From Pseudomonadota bacterium (GTDB lineage: Bacteria; Myxococcota_A; UBA9042; GCA-2863065): a stretch of 42,033 nucleotides of DNA. Of the stretch, positions 8,261 through 15,747 are shown piece by piece. The stretch lies in NCBI GenBank assembly GCA_005776725.1, contig SXOO01000292.1, positions 1 through 42,033 on the forward strand, read 5' to 3'. The notes beneath the pieces were generated by a model. It saw only the letters and a program-made list of their open reading frames with translations. It was not told the origin of the DNA and ran no database searches. Every line of letters starts with the position of its first letter. Position 1 is the first letter of the stretch. The position numbers and the translations under genes were made by a program.

Positions 8261-11143
8261 ATGCGTAACCCCCTCCGCCGTCTCCTCCCGCTCGCTCTTG
8301 CCGCGATTGGTGTTGCTTGCACCACCGACGAGCCAGCGGCATCGCCGGTCTCTGACGCGCTGGACTCGACGGAGGTGACCTCGGTCGACGCGGCTGGCCT
8401 CGACGCGGCGACTCTCGACGTCGCGCTGGAAGACGCCGCCGATCCCGCGCTCGACGTCTCCGAGCCGGAAGACAAAGTGGACCCCGATCCGGACATCTAC
8501 CGGGGCCCCCAGGTGATCCCTTGTGCCCAGCCCGGGCGTGCCCTCGTGACCAACGAGTTCGAGTCGCTGCGCGGGCCCGACGCCATCGGCGCGAAGGGGG
8601 ACTGGCTCCTCGCCAACGACGTGGCGGCTTTCGTGATCCAGGGGCCCGTGGCTGACAAGACCTACTACTACTACGGCGGGTTACCGATCGACGCGACCCC
8701 CATCGAGAAGATGCCCGGCGGCGAGTGCGTGCAGCCCTCGACCGGAGAGACCTTCGGCGAGCTGGCGTTCGCGGTCGGCTCCATCGACCCCGGCAACTTC
8801 GCCGAGTCCGTTCTCCGTGGCTTCGCCGCCGAGACCTACGAGATCATCGCCGACGGCAAAGACGGCGGCCCGGTCACCCTCCGCGTCACCGGCAAGGACG
8901 AGCCCTTCTGGCTCGTGGAGTACGAGCTCATCCGGCGCGTCGCCGCGGGTGGCGGGAAGAAACCGTTCTCCGAGCCGCTCGGGGTGCAGCTGGCCATCGA
9001 CTACACGCTCACGCCGGGCGATCCCGTCCTCAGGATCGACCTCCACGTCCGCAACCTCACCGCGAAGGCACGAACGCTCGTCGCCGGCTCCGTCTCCTTC
9101 CCGAGCGACTTCACCACCACCGAGACCGCCCCCGCGAGCTCTGTGAACCTCGGTGGGTTTGGCCTTCGGACTGGCGCGCCTTGGATCGCCGGCCTCGGCG
9201 GAGCGCCCGTGGCGTCCTCGAGCTCGTGGGCCCTCAGCGGCATCGGGGCCGAGTACGCCACGATCTCGCTCAGTGGCGCCGAGGTCTTCCTCGACCTCGG
9301 CCAGCTCTTCGCGCCGCTCGAGATGGGACCGGCCGGCGAAGACGACACGGCAACGCAGACGTGGTTCCTGTCCATCACGCCGGGCGGCACCGACGCCGCC
9401 ACAGCCGCGCTTCAGCCGCACCTGCCCGACCCCCAGAAGACGGTGTTCACGGCCTATACCGGTGTGGTGCGCACCGAGGCCGGCGGCGAGGGGTTCCCCG
9501 CCGAGGTCGTTCCCTTTGCGCGCGTCGAGGTCACGAGGCCGGGACCGAACGGGACCCGCGCCCCGGTGGGCACGACCTTCGCCGACGCCAACGGCGACTT
9601 CGTCGTGCAGGTGCCCAGCATGAGCGACGCCACGATTCAGGCGACGCGGCTGGGCTCCGCGCCGAGCGCCGCGTTCCCGGTCCCCACCATCGACCCGGCG
9701 ACCCCGCTCGAGCTGTTGATCGGCCGGTCCGGGAGAGTCACTTACGAGGTGAAGGACGACGCGGGGACCCAGATCCCGGCTCGTATCCAGGTGTTCGCGA
9801 GCGACGCGCTCGTTCGTCAGCTCTATGCGGTCCCCGGGCCAGGGGAGATCGAGCTTCCGCCCGGCGACTACGAGATCGCGGTCTCGCGCGGGTACGAGTA
9901 CGAGCGGGCCTCGACCCCGGTGACGGTGGTGGCCGACTCGGCGGTCCCTCTGGAGGTCACGCTGGTGCACTCCATGGACACCACGGGGTATCTGAGCTTC
10001 GACGGCCACGTCCACGCCGGTCCGAGCGGGGACAGCACCGTGCCCCTCGCGGAGCGCATCCGCAGCGCAGCGGCTGACGGCTTGGAGATCATCGGGCACA
10101 CCGACCACGAGATCATCGTGGACCCCGAGCCCTCCCGAGCCGTCAGCGGCGTGAAGGACTGGGTCGCGTCCATCCCCGGCGAGGAGCTTACCGCGACCAG
10201 CCCGGAGCACATGTCGGTCTGGGACATGCCGCCCGACCCGTCGCACCCGCGCGGCCGCCCAATCGTCTGGTTCCAGAAGGGCGTGGAAGAGCTCACCCAG
10301 GAGGTGCACGACCGCGGCGGCCTCATCGCGCTGAACCACCCCCGCACCACCAACTCGTGCGCGTACCTCTGCCTCATCGGCTGGGACCGGGTGGCCGGTG
10401 CGCCAACCCTCGACGATCCCACACGAATCGGCCTCACCGCAGGGACCCCGCTCTGGACCTGGGATCTCGACGCGCTCGAGCTCTACAACGGCCTCGGCAA
10501 CCTGTTCGCGTTCGGAAAAGACGAGCGCGCCGGCGTCTTCGACGACTGGATGAGCTTCCTGAACCACGGCCACCGGATCCCTGCGGTCGCCTCCTCGGAC
10601 GTCCACGGCGACTCCGGCGTGGGCTCGCCACGCACCTACCTCGCCTCCACGGCCGACCCCGCGACGCTCGACGCAGCGGTCCTTCGCGATGCGCTCGCGA
10701 GCGGCAACGTGACGCTCTCGGCCGGGGCCTTCGCGCTGGCCAGCATCGGTGAGGTGGGGCTCGGCGGCGACGTAACGGCCACCCCAGCCATCGACGACGG
10801 AGACGTCCGCACCATCCCGCTGACCGTGGACGTCCGAGGGACCAAGATGCTCGACGTGACCCATGTCTCCGTCTTCCTCAATTGCGACGAGGTGCTACGG
10901 CTCCCCGTCGCCGACCCCTACGGCACCCAGAAGCTGAAGCAGACGGTGACGCTGCCCGTGCCCAAGGACGCCCACGTCGTGATCGTCGCCTTCGGGAGAG
11001 ACCCGATGCCGCGCGGCTTCGACGGCGCCGAGGCCAGCCGGGTGCCGCGCGCGCTCACCAACCCCATCTATGTGGATGCGGATGGAGACGCCAAGTGGAC
11101 CGCTCCGGGCGGGAAGACCTGCGACTACTCGCTCGTGGAGTGA
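8261..11143 (+). CDS. Large PHP-domain metallohydrolase lipoprotein (CehA/McbA-like)
   Basis: A 960-residue predicted lipoprotein; the ATG at 8261 is chosen over an earlier in-frame start because MRNPLRRLLPLALAAIGVAC is a clean lipoprotein signal. A long acidic linker (Asp/Ala/Leu, about 23-75) follows. Residues 75-390 form a beta-rich domain, and around 395-460 lies a carboxypeptidase-regulatory-like beta-sandwich (FADANGDFVVQVP). The PHP metal centre is at H583-x-H585 (DGHVHAG), D615-H616 (HTDHE), H693 (ALNHPRT) and D780/H782 (SSDVHGD). A C-terminal beta domain ends near TNPIYVDADGD, matching the tail of the smaller PHP lipoprotein at 996-2627. The likely activity is a metal-dependent phosphoesterase or amidohydrolase; the substrate is unknown. 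Confidence 0.82.
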   Translation: MRNPLRRLLPLALAAIGVACTTDEPAASPVSDALDSTEVTSVDAAGLDAATLDVALEDAADPALDVSEPEDKVDPDPDIYRGPQVIPCAQPGRALVTNEFESLRGPDAIGAKGDWLLANDVAAFVIQGPVADKTYYYYGGLPIDATPIEKMPGGECVQPSTGETFGELAFAVGSIDPGNFAESVLRGFAAETYEIIADGKDGGPVTLRVTGKDEPFWLVEYELIRRVAAGGGKKPFSEPLGVQLAIDYTLTPGDPVLRIDLHVRNLTAKARTLVAGSVSFPSDFTTTETAPASSVNLGGFGLRTGAPWIAGLGGAPVASSSSWALSGIGAEYATISLSGAEVFLDLGQLFAPLEMGPAGEDDTATQTWFLSITPGGTDAATAALQPHLPDPQKTVFTAYTGVVRTEAGGEGFPAEVVPFARVEVTRPGPNGTRAPVGTTFADANGDFVVQVPSMSDATIQATRLGSAPSAAFPVPTIDPATPLELLIGRSGRVTYEVKDDAGTQIPARIQVFASDALVRQLYAVPGPGEIELPPGDYEIAVSRGYEYERASTPVTVVADSAVPLEVTLVHSMDTTGYLSFDGHVHAGPSGDSTVPLAERIRSAAADGLEIIGHTDHEIIVDPEPSRAVSGVKDWVASIPGEELTATSPEHMSVWDMPPDPSHPRGRPIVWFQKGVEELTQEVHDRGGLIALNHPRTTNSCAYLCLIGWDRVAGAPTLDDPTRIGLTAGTPLWTWDLDALELYNGLGNLFAFGKDERAGVFDDWMSFLNHGHRIPAVASSDVHGDSGVGSPRTYLASTADPATLDAAVLRDALASGNVTLSAGAFALASIGEVGLGGDVTATPAIDDGDVRTIPLTVDVRGTKMLDVTHVSVFLNCDEVLRLPVADPYGTQKLKQTVTLPVPKDAHVVIVAFGRDPMPRGFDGAEASRVPRALTNPIYVDADGDAKWTAPGGKTCDYSLVE

Positions 11144-11177
11144 GCTGACGCGGGAAGTGAGGGCTGGCTTCAGTGGG

Positions 11178-11199
11178 CCGAGCTCGCGGCGCCGCTCGG
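11178..11199. terminator. Hairpin between convergent genes
   Basis: CCGAGC (11178-11183) pairs with GCTCGG (11194-11199) around a ten-base G+C-rich loop, in the 91-base gap between the large PHP gene and the convergent cytochrome gene. No T-tract is present, so the terminator role is only suggested by position. Confidence 0.3.
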
Positions 11200-11234
11200 T
11201 CGCGACTGCCTGGTGCGAAGGGCAGGGCGCCGCC

Positions 11235-11702
11235 TCAGCGCTCGGGCATGCCGAGGTCGATCCAGCGGGAGATCCGGTCGATGTCCGCGTCCGGGAGGAT
11301 GACCGGCTTGCCGTCCTTCCCGACGAGCTTGTTCGGGAGGTCGGCCGCCGTGTCCTGTATTCGCTTCAGCCCGCACTTCGCCATGTTCCAGTCCGCGCAG
11401 GTCTTGGCCATGAAGTGGAGCGCCTCGTAGAAGTCGACGAAGCAGGTCTCGCCGGCGCAGTCCGTGGGCGAGTCGCCGGTGTGGCAGTCAGCGCACCAGG
11501 TTCGATAGATCGGCTGGATGTCGTGGTGATAGGTGAGTTCGGCGGTGCGCGGCGCGGGCACGTCGGGCACGCCGGGAGCGTCCGCCGCGACGCTCGAGTC
11601 TCCTGCGGGCTCGGTGGCGCCGTCGCCTTCGCCGCACGCCAGCGCGAGAGCGAGCACCGCGGGGAACGACCACCTGAGTCGGGTGTGGAGGCTACGGCTC
11701 AC
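11235..11702 (-). CDS. Lipoprotein c-type cytochrome, single CxxCH
   Basis: A 155-residue predicted lipoprotein with a signal ending in LALALAC (Cys23), then a Gly/Asp/Pro/Ala linker. One heme-binding motif is seen, C70-A-D-C73-H74 in IYRTWCADCH, and a C-terminal RWIDLGMPE that resembles the axial-Met end of cytochromes of the planctomycete/myxobacterial type. Four further cysteines between them (for example DCAGETC) may form disulfides. The start is a GTG at 11702 that overlaps the stop of the upstream gene in a GTGA arrangement, so the two are co-translated. It resembles that neighbour in layout (heme motif, C-x-G-x-T-C, then FYE), which indicates tandem duplication. It probably sits in the outer or inner membrane facing the periplasm and carries electrons. 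Confidence 0.78.
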   Translation of the reverse strand: MSRSLHTRLRWSFPAVLALALACGEGDGATEPAGDSSVAADAPGVPDVPAPRTAELTYHHDIQPIYRTWCADCHTGDSPTDCAGETCFVDFYEALHFMAKTCADWNMAKCGLKRIQDTAADLPNKLVGKDGKPVILPDADIDRISRWIDLGMPER

Positions 11703-12145
11703 CAGAACCGCTCCACGTCAGGTCCATGTGGGATCCCGCCCGCCAGCCAGGCTTCGAGGATCTCGACCTGGTCAGGGGGAAGGGGGTCTTTTCCGTTCGC
11801 CGCGAAGGTGCGAACTCGGGCGAGGCTGCAGTCGGCCACGCGCGTCTCGCCGCAGCCCTCGATCGGCTCAGTGATGTACCCCGCGTAGGGCGGCAGGCAG
11901 CACGAGTACCACGTGAGGGACTCGTAGAAGAGGGGCATGCAGGTGGCGCCGATGCACGCGTCGGCGCTGGCGCCGAGGTGGCAGGGGCTGCAGTACTCCA
12001 TGAGGATCGGCTGAACGTCCTCGACGAAGTTCGGCGCCGAAGCGAGCGCCGCGACCCGCGGTGGGGCCAGCACGCGTTCGCCCTGGGCCAGCTCGCAGCC
12101 GAGCACCGGAGGGATTGCGAGGGCGAGCAGGACGTACGGGCGCAC
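11699..12145 (-). CDS. Lipoprotein c-type cytochrome-like protein, single CxxCH
   Basis: A 148-residue predicted lipoprotein. The signal is MRPYVLLALAIPPVLGC with the lipidated Cys at 17. The heme motif is C52-S-P-C55-H56, followed as in the downstream paralogue by a C-x-G-x-T-C and FYE segment, then additional cysteines. The C-terminus reads WLAGGIPHG where the paralogue has GMP, so the Met ligand present there is missing here and the axial ligand may differ. The start is a GTG at 12145 behind AGGGTGA. The gene overlaps the next cytochrome by four bases. The pair would depend on a heme-attachment machinery such as the ccm operon at 29.5-36.5 kb. Role and redox partner are unknown. Confidence 0.74.
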   Translation of the reverse strand: MRPYVLLALAIPPVLGCELAQGERVLAPPRVAALASAPNFVEDVQPILMEYCSPCHLGASADACIGATCMPLFYESLTWYSCCLPPYAGYITEPIEGCGETRVADCSLARVRTFAANGKDPLPPDQVEILEAWLAGGIPHGPDVERFW

Positions 12146-12250
12146 CGCATCACCCTACAAAGGTGCGTCGGCCGATTCAATGGTGGCGGATCAGCGTCTC
12201 GTCCGGTTGCGGTCGCCCGCTGGGAGCCCGGCCCGTGGTATGAATGGCCC

Positions 12251-13210
12251 GTGCGCTGGAGTCTCCTCGCCCCCACGGTGCCGTCGCTGCTGCTCGCTTG
12301 TGCCGAGGGCGCGGCGCCCGTCGCGCCGCCGCCCACCGGCTTCACGGTGTTCGAGGCGGGCTGCTTCGTCATGGGCTCACCCGACGACGAGGGGGACGTC
12401 TTCGAGAAGCCACAGCACGTCGTGACCCATCCGCGCTTCGCTATTGGGACGCACCTCGTCACGAACGCCGAGTTCTCGAAGTTCCTCGCCGCCCACGGAC
12501 CCACGTGCGAGCACGGTGAGGGCGTCTTCCCCTGCTACGACTGCAGCGATGCGGACGGTCGCATCGACTGCGCCGCCGGCTATGCCGTGAGGAGCGGCTG
12601 CCAGCGCGTGCCAGACGGTCCAGCCAATGGGAGCTGCGACGACCACCCCGTGGTGGAGGTCTCCTGGTACGGCGCCGAGGCCTACTGCCGCTGGGCGGGC
12701 CAGCGGCTGCCCTCAGAGGCCGAGTGGGAGCGCGCGGCCAAGGGTCCAGGAGGGCCGTCGTGTGGAGCCTGGCGTCGCTTTCCGTGGGGCGAGGAGTGCC
12801 CGCGGGAGTTCCAGATGGAGTTCTTCTGGGGGCGTTACCTGCGCCAGCAATGCGAGGGCGCGGCGTGGACGCGCGCCGACACTCGGGCGAACTGCGTCGA
12901 TACCGACTGCTTCGATGGCTTCGTGAAGACGTCGCCGGTGGGTGCGCTGCCGCGCGGTGCGTCGCCGGAGGGCGTCTACGACCTCATCGGCAACGTGGGC
13001 CAGTGGGTCATGGACCGCCACCACCAGTCGTACGGGGGGGCGCCGTCCGACGGGAGCGCGTGGGTCACGGGCGGGCGCGGGCGTGTCCGAAAAGGCGCCA
13101 GCTTCTACCACGCGGGCCGGATGGCGCGCGCGGCCTACCGCGTCTACGACAATCCCAAGAACACCTTCGACTTCGTCGGGTTTCGTTGTGCCGTGGACCT
13201 CGCGGACTGA
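12251..13210 (+). CDS. SUMF1-fold (FGE-like) lipoprotein without the catalytic cysteine
   Basis: A 319-residue predicted lipoprotein. The GTG at 12251 is chosen because it starts a signal peptide ending in LLLAC (Cys17); the frame is open further upstream but reads across the antisense cytochrome gene. The SUMF1/FGE fold is clear: FEAGCFVMGS (34-43), TNAEFSKFL, HPVVEVSWYGAEAYCRWAG (132-150), RLPSEAEWERAA (152-163), GVYDLIGNVGQWVMD (241-255), RVRKGASF (278-285) and FVGFRC (308-313). True formylglycine-generating enzymes have two cysteines in the segment after the RGGS-like motif; none lies between 285 and 312 here, so sulfatase activation is unlikely. Extra Cys pairs around 86-129 suggest disulfides. 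It diverges from the cytochrome pair over 105 bases. Confidence 0.8.
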   Translation: MRWSLLAPTVPSLLLACAEGAAPVAPPPTGFTVFEAGCFVMGSPDDEGDVFEKPQHVVTHPRFAIGTHLVTNAEFSKFLAAHGPTCEHGEGVFPCYDCSDADGRIDCAAGYAVRSGCQRVPDGPANGSCDDHPVVEVSWYGAEAYCRWAGQRLPSEAEWERAAKGPGGPSCGAWRRFPWGEECPREFQMEFFWGRYLRQQCEGAAWTRADTRANCVDTDCFDGFVKTSPVGALPRGASPEGVYDLIGNVGQWVMDRHHQSYGGAPSDGSAWVTGGRGRVRKGASFYHAGRMARAAYRVYDNPKNTFDFVGFRCAVDLAD

Positions 13211-13247
13211 CGGCCCGGGGCCGGCGCTGACGGTCCGGGGCCGGCGC
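13208..13247. repeat. Two-copy 20-base tandem repeat spanning a stop codon
   Basis: TGACGGCCCGGGGCCGGCGC (13208-13227) is followed directly by a second copy (13228-13247) that differs at one base. The first copy contains the TGA stop of the SUMF1-like gene. Each unit has an internal G+C palindrome, and further GGCGC/GCGCC pairing follows, so the 119-base gap to the convergent gene may act as a terminator region. Confidence 0.7.
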
Positions 13248-13329
13248 TCCGGCGCCCACCCAGTTAGCGCCTCTCGAGCCGTCGAGACCCCATCAGGGCT
13301 CGGTGCGCGGGCCGCGTCACCTGAGCCCA

Positions 13330-14373
13330 CTAGGGGCAGGTGGCGCCGAGGGGCTCGCAGTGACCGTCCTCGGTGCATCGGGTGCTGACGCACTGGCTCG
13401 AAGCGCCGCAGGGCTCGCCCGCGGCGCGCAACGGGACGCACGTGCCAGCGTCGCAGAAGCCCGACGCGCAGCCCGCCGTGCAGGGCTCACCGAGCAGCCC
13501 GAGCGGCACACACTTCCCGCCGGAGCACGTGGCTTTGTAGGGGCAGCGGAGGTCCGCGTCGCACGCGTCACCGACCGCGACGATGGTGGGCCCCCGGCAG
13601 CGTCCTTCGGCGCACCACAAACCCACCGCGCAGACATCGGCGTCGGTGCAAGCGTCGCCGGCGGCGAGCCGCGTGACACAGGCCCCCTCGATACACAGGC
13701 CGCCGTCGGGGCAGCGGCGCTCGGTGTCACAGGTGCCATCGGTGCTCTCGGGGAGGCAGCTCCCGCAGAAGTCGAGGCCCAGCACACAGGTGGTGCCCGC
13801 GGCGCAGACCAGGCTCTCGATCCCGAGGCCACAGGGGGCCAAAGCCGGCGCCTGGCCCACCCACATCGCGCCGCACGCGCCGTCCAGATCGCCCACCTGC
13901 GCCGCGCACTCGACGTGCTCGAGGTGGAGGCGACATCCCGCGACGCCGGCGCGCGACAACCGAAGCAGGCCGAGCGCCTCGAAGGCCGCGTAGTGCGGCT
14001 CGTAACGCGCGTTGCACGTCTCGAGGAAGGCCGCTCGGCACGAGGCCTCGTCCGGCGCGTCGAGCCGACCACACCGGAGGTAATAGGGGCAGAAGGCGTC
14101 GACGACGGTCTCGCAGTAGTCCGCAGCGGCCAGCCATGGCGAGGTGTCGGGCGTCGTGTCGGGGAGCTCCGGCGTGGTGTCGGGCGGCATGGCCGCGTCT
14201 GGGCGCTCAGGCGTCGTGTGGGGCTCGACGGCCGCTCCGAGGTCTGCCGTCGTTGCGGCGTCTCCCGCCCCGGTGCTCGTCGAGGCAGCGGGTGACGCGC
14301 AACCGAAGAGCCAGACGAGCGCCCATTGCCAAGGCGGGACCCGTCGCTTAGTCTCCGCGGCCCATTGGTCCAT
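13330..14373 (-). CDS. Dickkopf-like Cys-rich lipoprotein
   Basis: A 347-residue predicted lipoprotein. The ATG at 14373 has GAGG a few bases upstream and starts a Trp-rich signal that ends WLFGC (Cys25). A linker with repeated P-D-T-T-P and related units covers about residues 30-80. A middle region (about 85-170) has cysteines in a helical-looking context (YCETVVDAFCPYYLRCG). The C-terminal half is a chain of small Cys units with GEPC, CVP and GSC-type turns that resembles the Dickkopf N-terminal cysteine-rich pattern often annotated in myxobacteria. It is probably exported and disulfide-bonded; the function is unknown. Its start lies only 25 bases from the divergent start at 14399, so its promoter must overlap the neighbouring gene. 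Confidence 0.72.
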   Translation of the reverse strand: MDQWAAETKRRVPPWQWALVWLFGCASPAASTSTGAGDAATTADLGAAVEPHTTPERPDAAMPPDTTPELPDTTPDTSPWLAAADYCETVVDAFCPYYLRCGRLDAPDEASCRAAFLETCNARYEPHYAAFEALGLLRLSRAGVAGCRLHLEHVECAAQVGDLDGACGAMWVGQAPALAPCGLGIESLVCAAGTTCVLGLDFCGSCLPESTDGTCDTERRCPDGGLCIEGACVTRLAAGDACTDADVCAVGLWCAEGRCRGPTIVAVGDACDADLRCPYKATCSGGKCVPLGLLGEPCTAGCASGFCDAGTCVPLRAAGEPCGASSQCVSTRCTEDGHCEPLGATCP

Positions 14374-14398
14374 CGCCTCGTAAGGAGTCGTCGTTCTC

Positions 14399-14962
14399 AT
14401 GCCCCTCAATGCCATGCGCCGCGTCGATCCACTGCTCGACCGGGTGATGAAGTCCCTGAAGCCGTCTCGCATCATCCAGGAGGTCGCCCGGGGCGACAAG
14501 GCGAGTTACTTCCGCCACTTCAAAGGCTACCGAGTCGAGACGTTCGGGCGCCCGCAGCTCGTCGCGATCGCTCGCAAGGAGATGCAGGGCCGCAAGAACG
14601 AGTTCTGGGCTCAGCTCCTCATCGTCTTGTGGAACGACTCCAACAAAGACCTGTACGTCGCGTTCCGTGACAAGGTGGCCACGCTCCACACGGACGTCGA
14701 GAAGGTGCTCAAGATCGGCGACGAGCTCGCCGGCAAGTGGGTCGACGAGCTCGTTGGTCGCTTCGCGCTCGAAGACATCCTCATCTGCGTGCACATGAAC
14801 GAGGTGCGCTTCACGGACGGCTTCATCCGCAGCCGGCTCGAGGCGCCCATCAACGTGCCGCGCGATCCCGCCGATCTGGCCCACAACGGCGCAGCCGAGG
14901 GGCATGAGGTCGACGCGACCAGTGGGGCCGCCGTCGAGGCGCCCGCGGCCAAGGCCGCCTGA
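14399..14962 (+). CDS. Conserved-looking hypothetical protein, soluble, helical
   Basis: A 187-residue protein with an ATG at 14399; AAGGAG lies 11 bases upstream. The first 145 residues are charged, mostly helical in appearance and contain well-formed hydrophobic patches (EFWAQLLIVLWNDSN, LVGRFALEDILICVHMNEV), while the last 40 are an Ala/Glu-rich tail (GAAVEAPAAKAA). No signal peptide or transmembrane segment is seen, and I recognise no family. It is followed eight bases later by the enoyl-CoA hydratase gene, so it may be the first gene of that operon. Its start is almost back to back with the minus-strand lipoprotein gene. Confidence 0.7.
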   Translation: MPLNAMRRVDPLLDRVMKSLKPSRIIQEVARGDKASYFRHFKGYRVETFGRPQLVAIARKEMQGRKNEFWAQLLIVLWNDSNKDLYVAFRDKVATLHTDVEKVLKIGDELAGKWVDELVGRFALEDILICVHMNEVRFTDGFIRSRLEAPINVPRDPADLAHNGAAEGHEVDATSGAAVEAPAAKAA

Positions 14963-14970
14963 GCGACCCC

Positions 14971-15747
14971 GTGGCAGAGGTCGTCTCCACGGAGCGCCGT
15001 GAAGGCGGCGTAGCCACTGTCACCGTCAATCGTCCCGACACACGTAACGCCCTCTCCTCGGACGTGATCGCGGGCCTCCGGGCCGCCTTCGACGACCTCG
15101 AGAGCGCCGGCGATGTGCGCGTCGCGGTGCTCACAGGCGCCGGCGGCGTGTTCGTGTCTGGGGCCGACATCTCGGAGCTGCGCGACCGCCGACAGGCGGA
15201 CGCGTTTCGACGCATCAACACCGGTCTCTTCCGGCGCCTCGAGCAGCTGCCCTTCCCCACGATCGCGGCGATCGAGGCCTACGCGCTCGGTGGCGGGCTC
15301 GAGCTCGCCATGGCCTGCGACCTGCGGGTCTCCTCGAACACGGCACGCTTCGGGCAGCCCGAGGTGGGGCTGGGCATCGTGCCGGGCGCCGGGGCCACGT
15401 ACCGCCTCTCCCGCCTCGTGGGGCTCGGCCGTGCTCGAGAGCTCATCTTCACGGGCACGCTCATCGAGGCCACAGAGGCGCACCGGATTGGCCTCGTCAA
15501 TCGCCTCACCGAGCCGGGCGGGGCGCTCGACGGCGGGCTCGCGCTGGCCGCGGAGATCTCTCGGAACTCGGGGCTCGCCGTGCGGCTGGCGAAGCAGCTG
15601 GTGGGAGCGTCGCAGGAGATGAGCGTGGACGCGGCCATGGCGCTCGAGTCCACGTCTCAGGCCGTGCTCTTCGAGGACGCGGAGAAGAACGAGCGGATGA
15701 CGCGCTTCCTCGACCGTCGGAAGCGCCGCGAGGGGGCTCCATCGTGA
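14971..15747 (+). CDS. Enoyl-CoA hydratase/isomerase family protein
   Basis: A 258-residue crotonase-fold protein started at a GTG (14971). The oxyanion-hole region SGADISEL (63-70) and ALGGGLELAMACDLRV (105-120) are typical. Both catalytic glutamates of the hydratases seem present: E111 in GGGLELA and E131 in FGQPEVGLGIVPGAG. This supports hydration of trans-2-enoyl-CoA to 3-hydroxyacyl-CoA in fatty-acid oxidation or in butyrate/acetoacetyl-CoA metabolism. It overlaps the downstream dehydrogenase by four bases (GTGA), so the two are translated together and act on consecutive steps. Chain-length preference cannot be read from sequence. Confidence 0.9.
   Translation: MAEVVSTERREGGVATVTVNRPDTRNALSSDVIAGLRAAFDDLESAGDVRVAVLTGAGGVFVSGADISELRDRRQADAFRRINTGLFRRLEQLPFPTIAAIEAYALGGGLELAMACDLRVSSNTARFGQPEVGLGIVPGAGATYRLSRLVGLGRARELIFTGTLIEATEAHRIGLVNRLTEPGGALDGGLALAAEISRNSGLAVRLAKQLVGASQEMSVDAAMALESTSQAVLFEDAEKNERMTRFLDRRKRREGAPS

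Noticed and set aside
8681..10864. Minus-strand frame of 727 codons
   Set aside because: Antisense to the large PHP lipoprotein, which has intact metal motifs; the product shows no family pattern.
11726..12250. Upstream extension of the SUMF1-like frame
   Set aside because: It runs across the cytochrome gene on the other strand and lacks a signal; the GTG at 12251 begins a lipoprotein signal.
12251..13210. Annotation as a true formylglycine-generating enzyme
   Set aside because: The catalytic Cys segment has no cysteine and no sulfatase is nearby.
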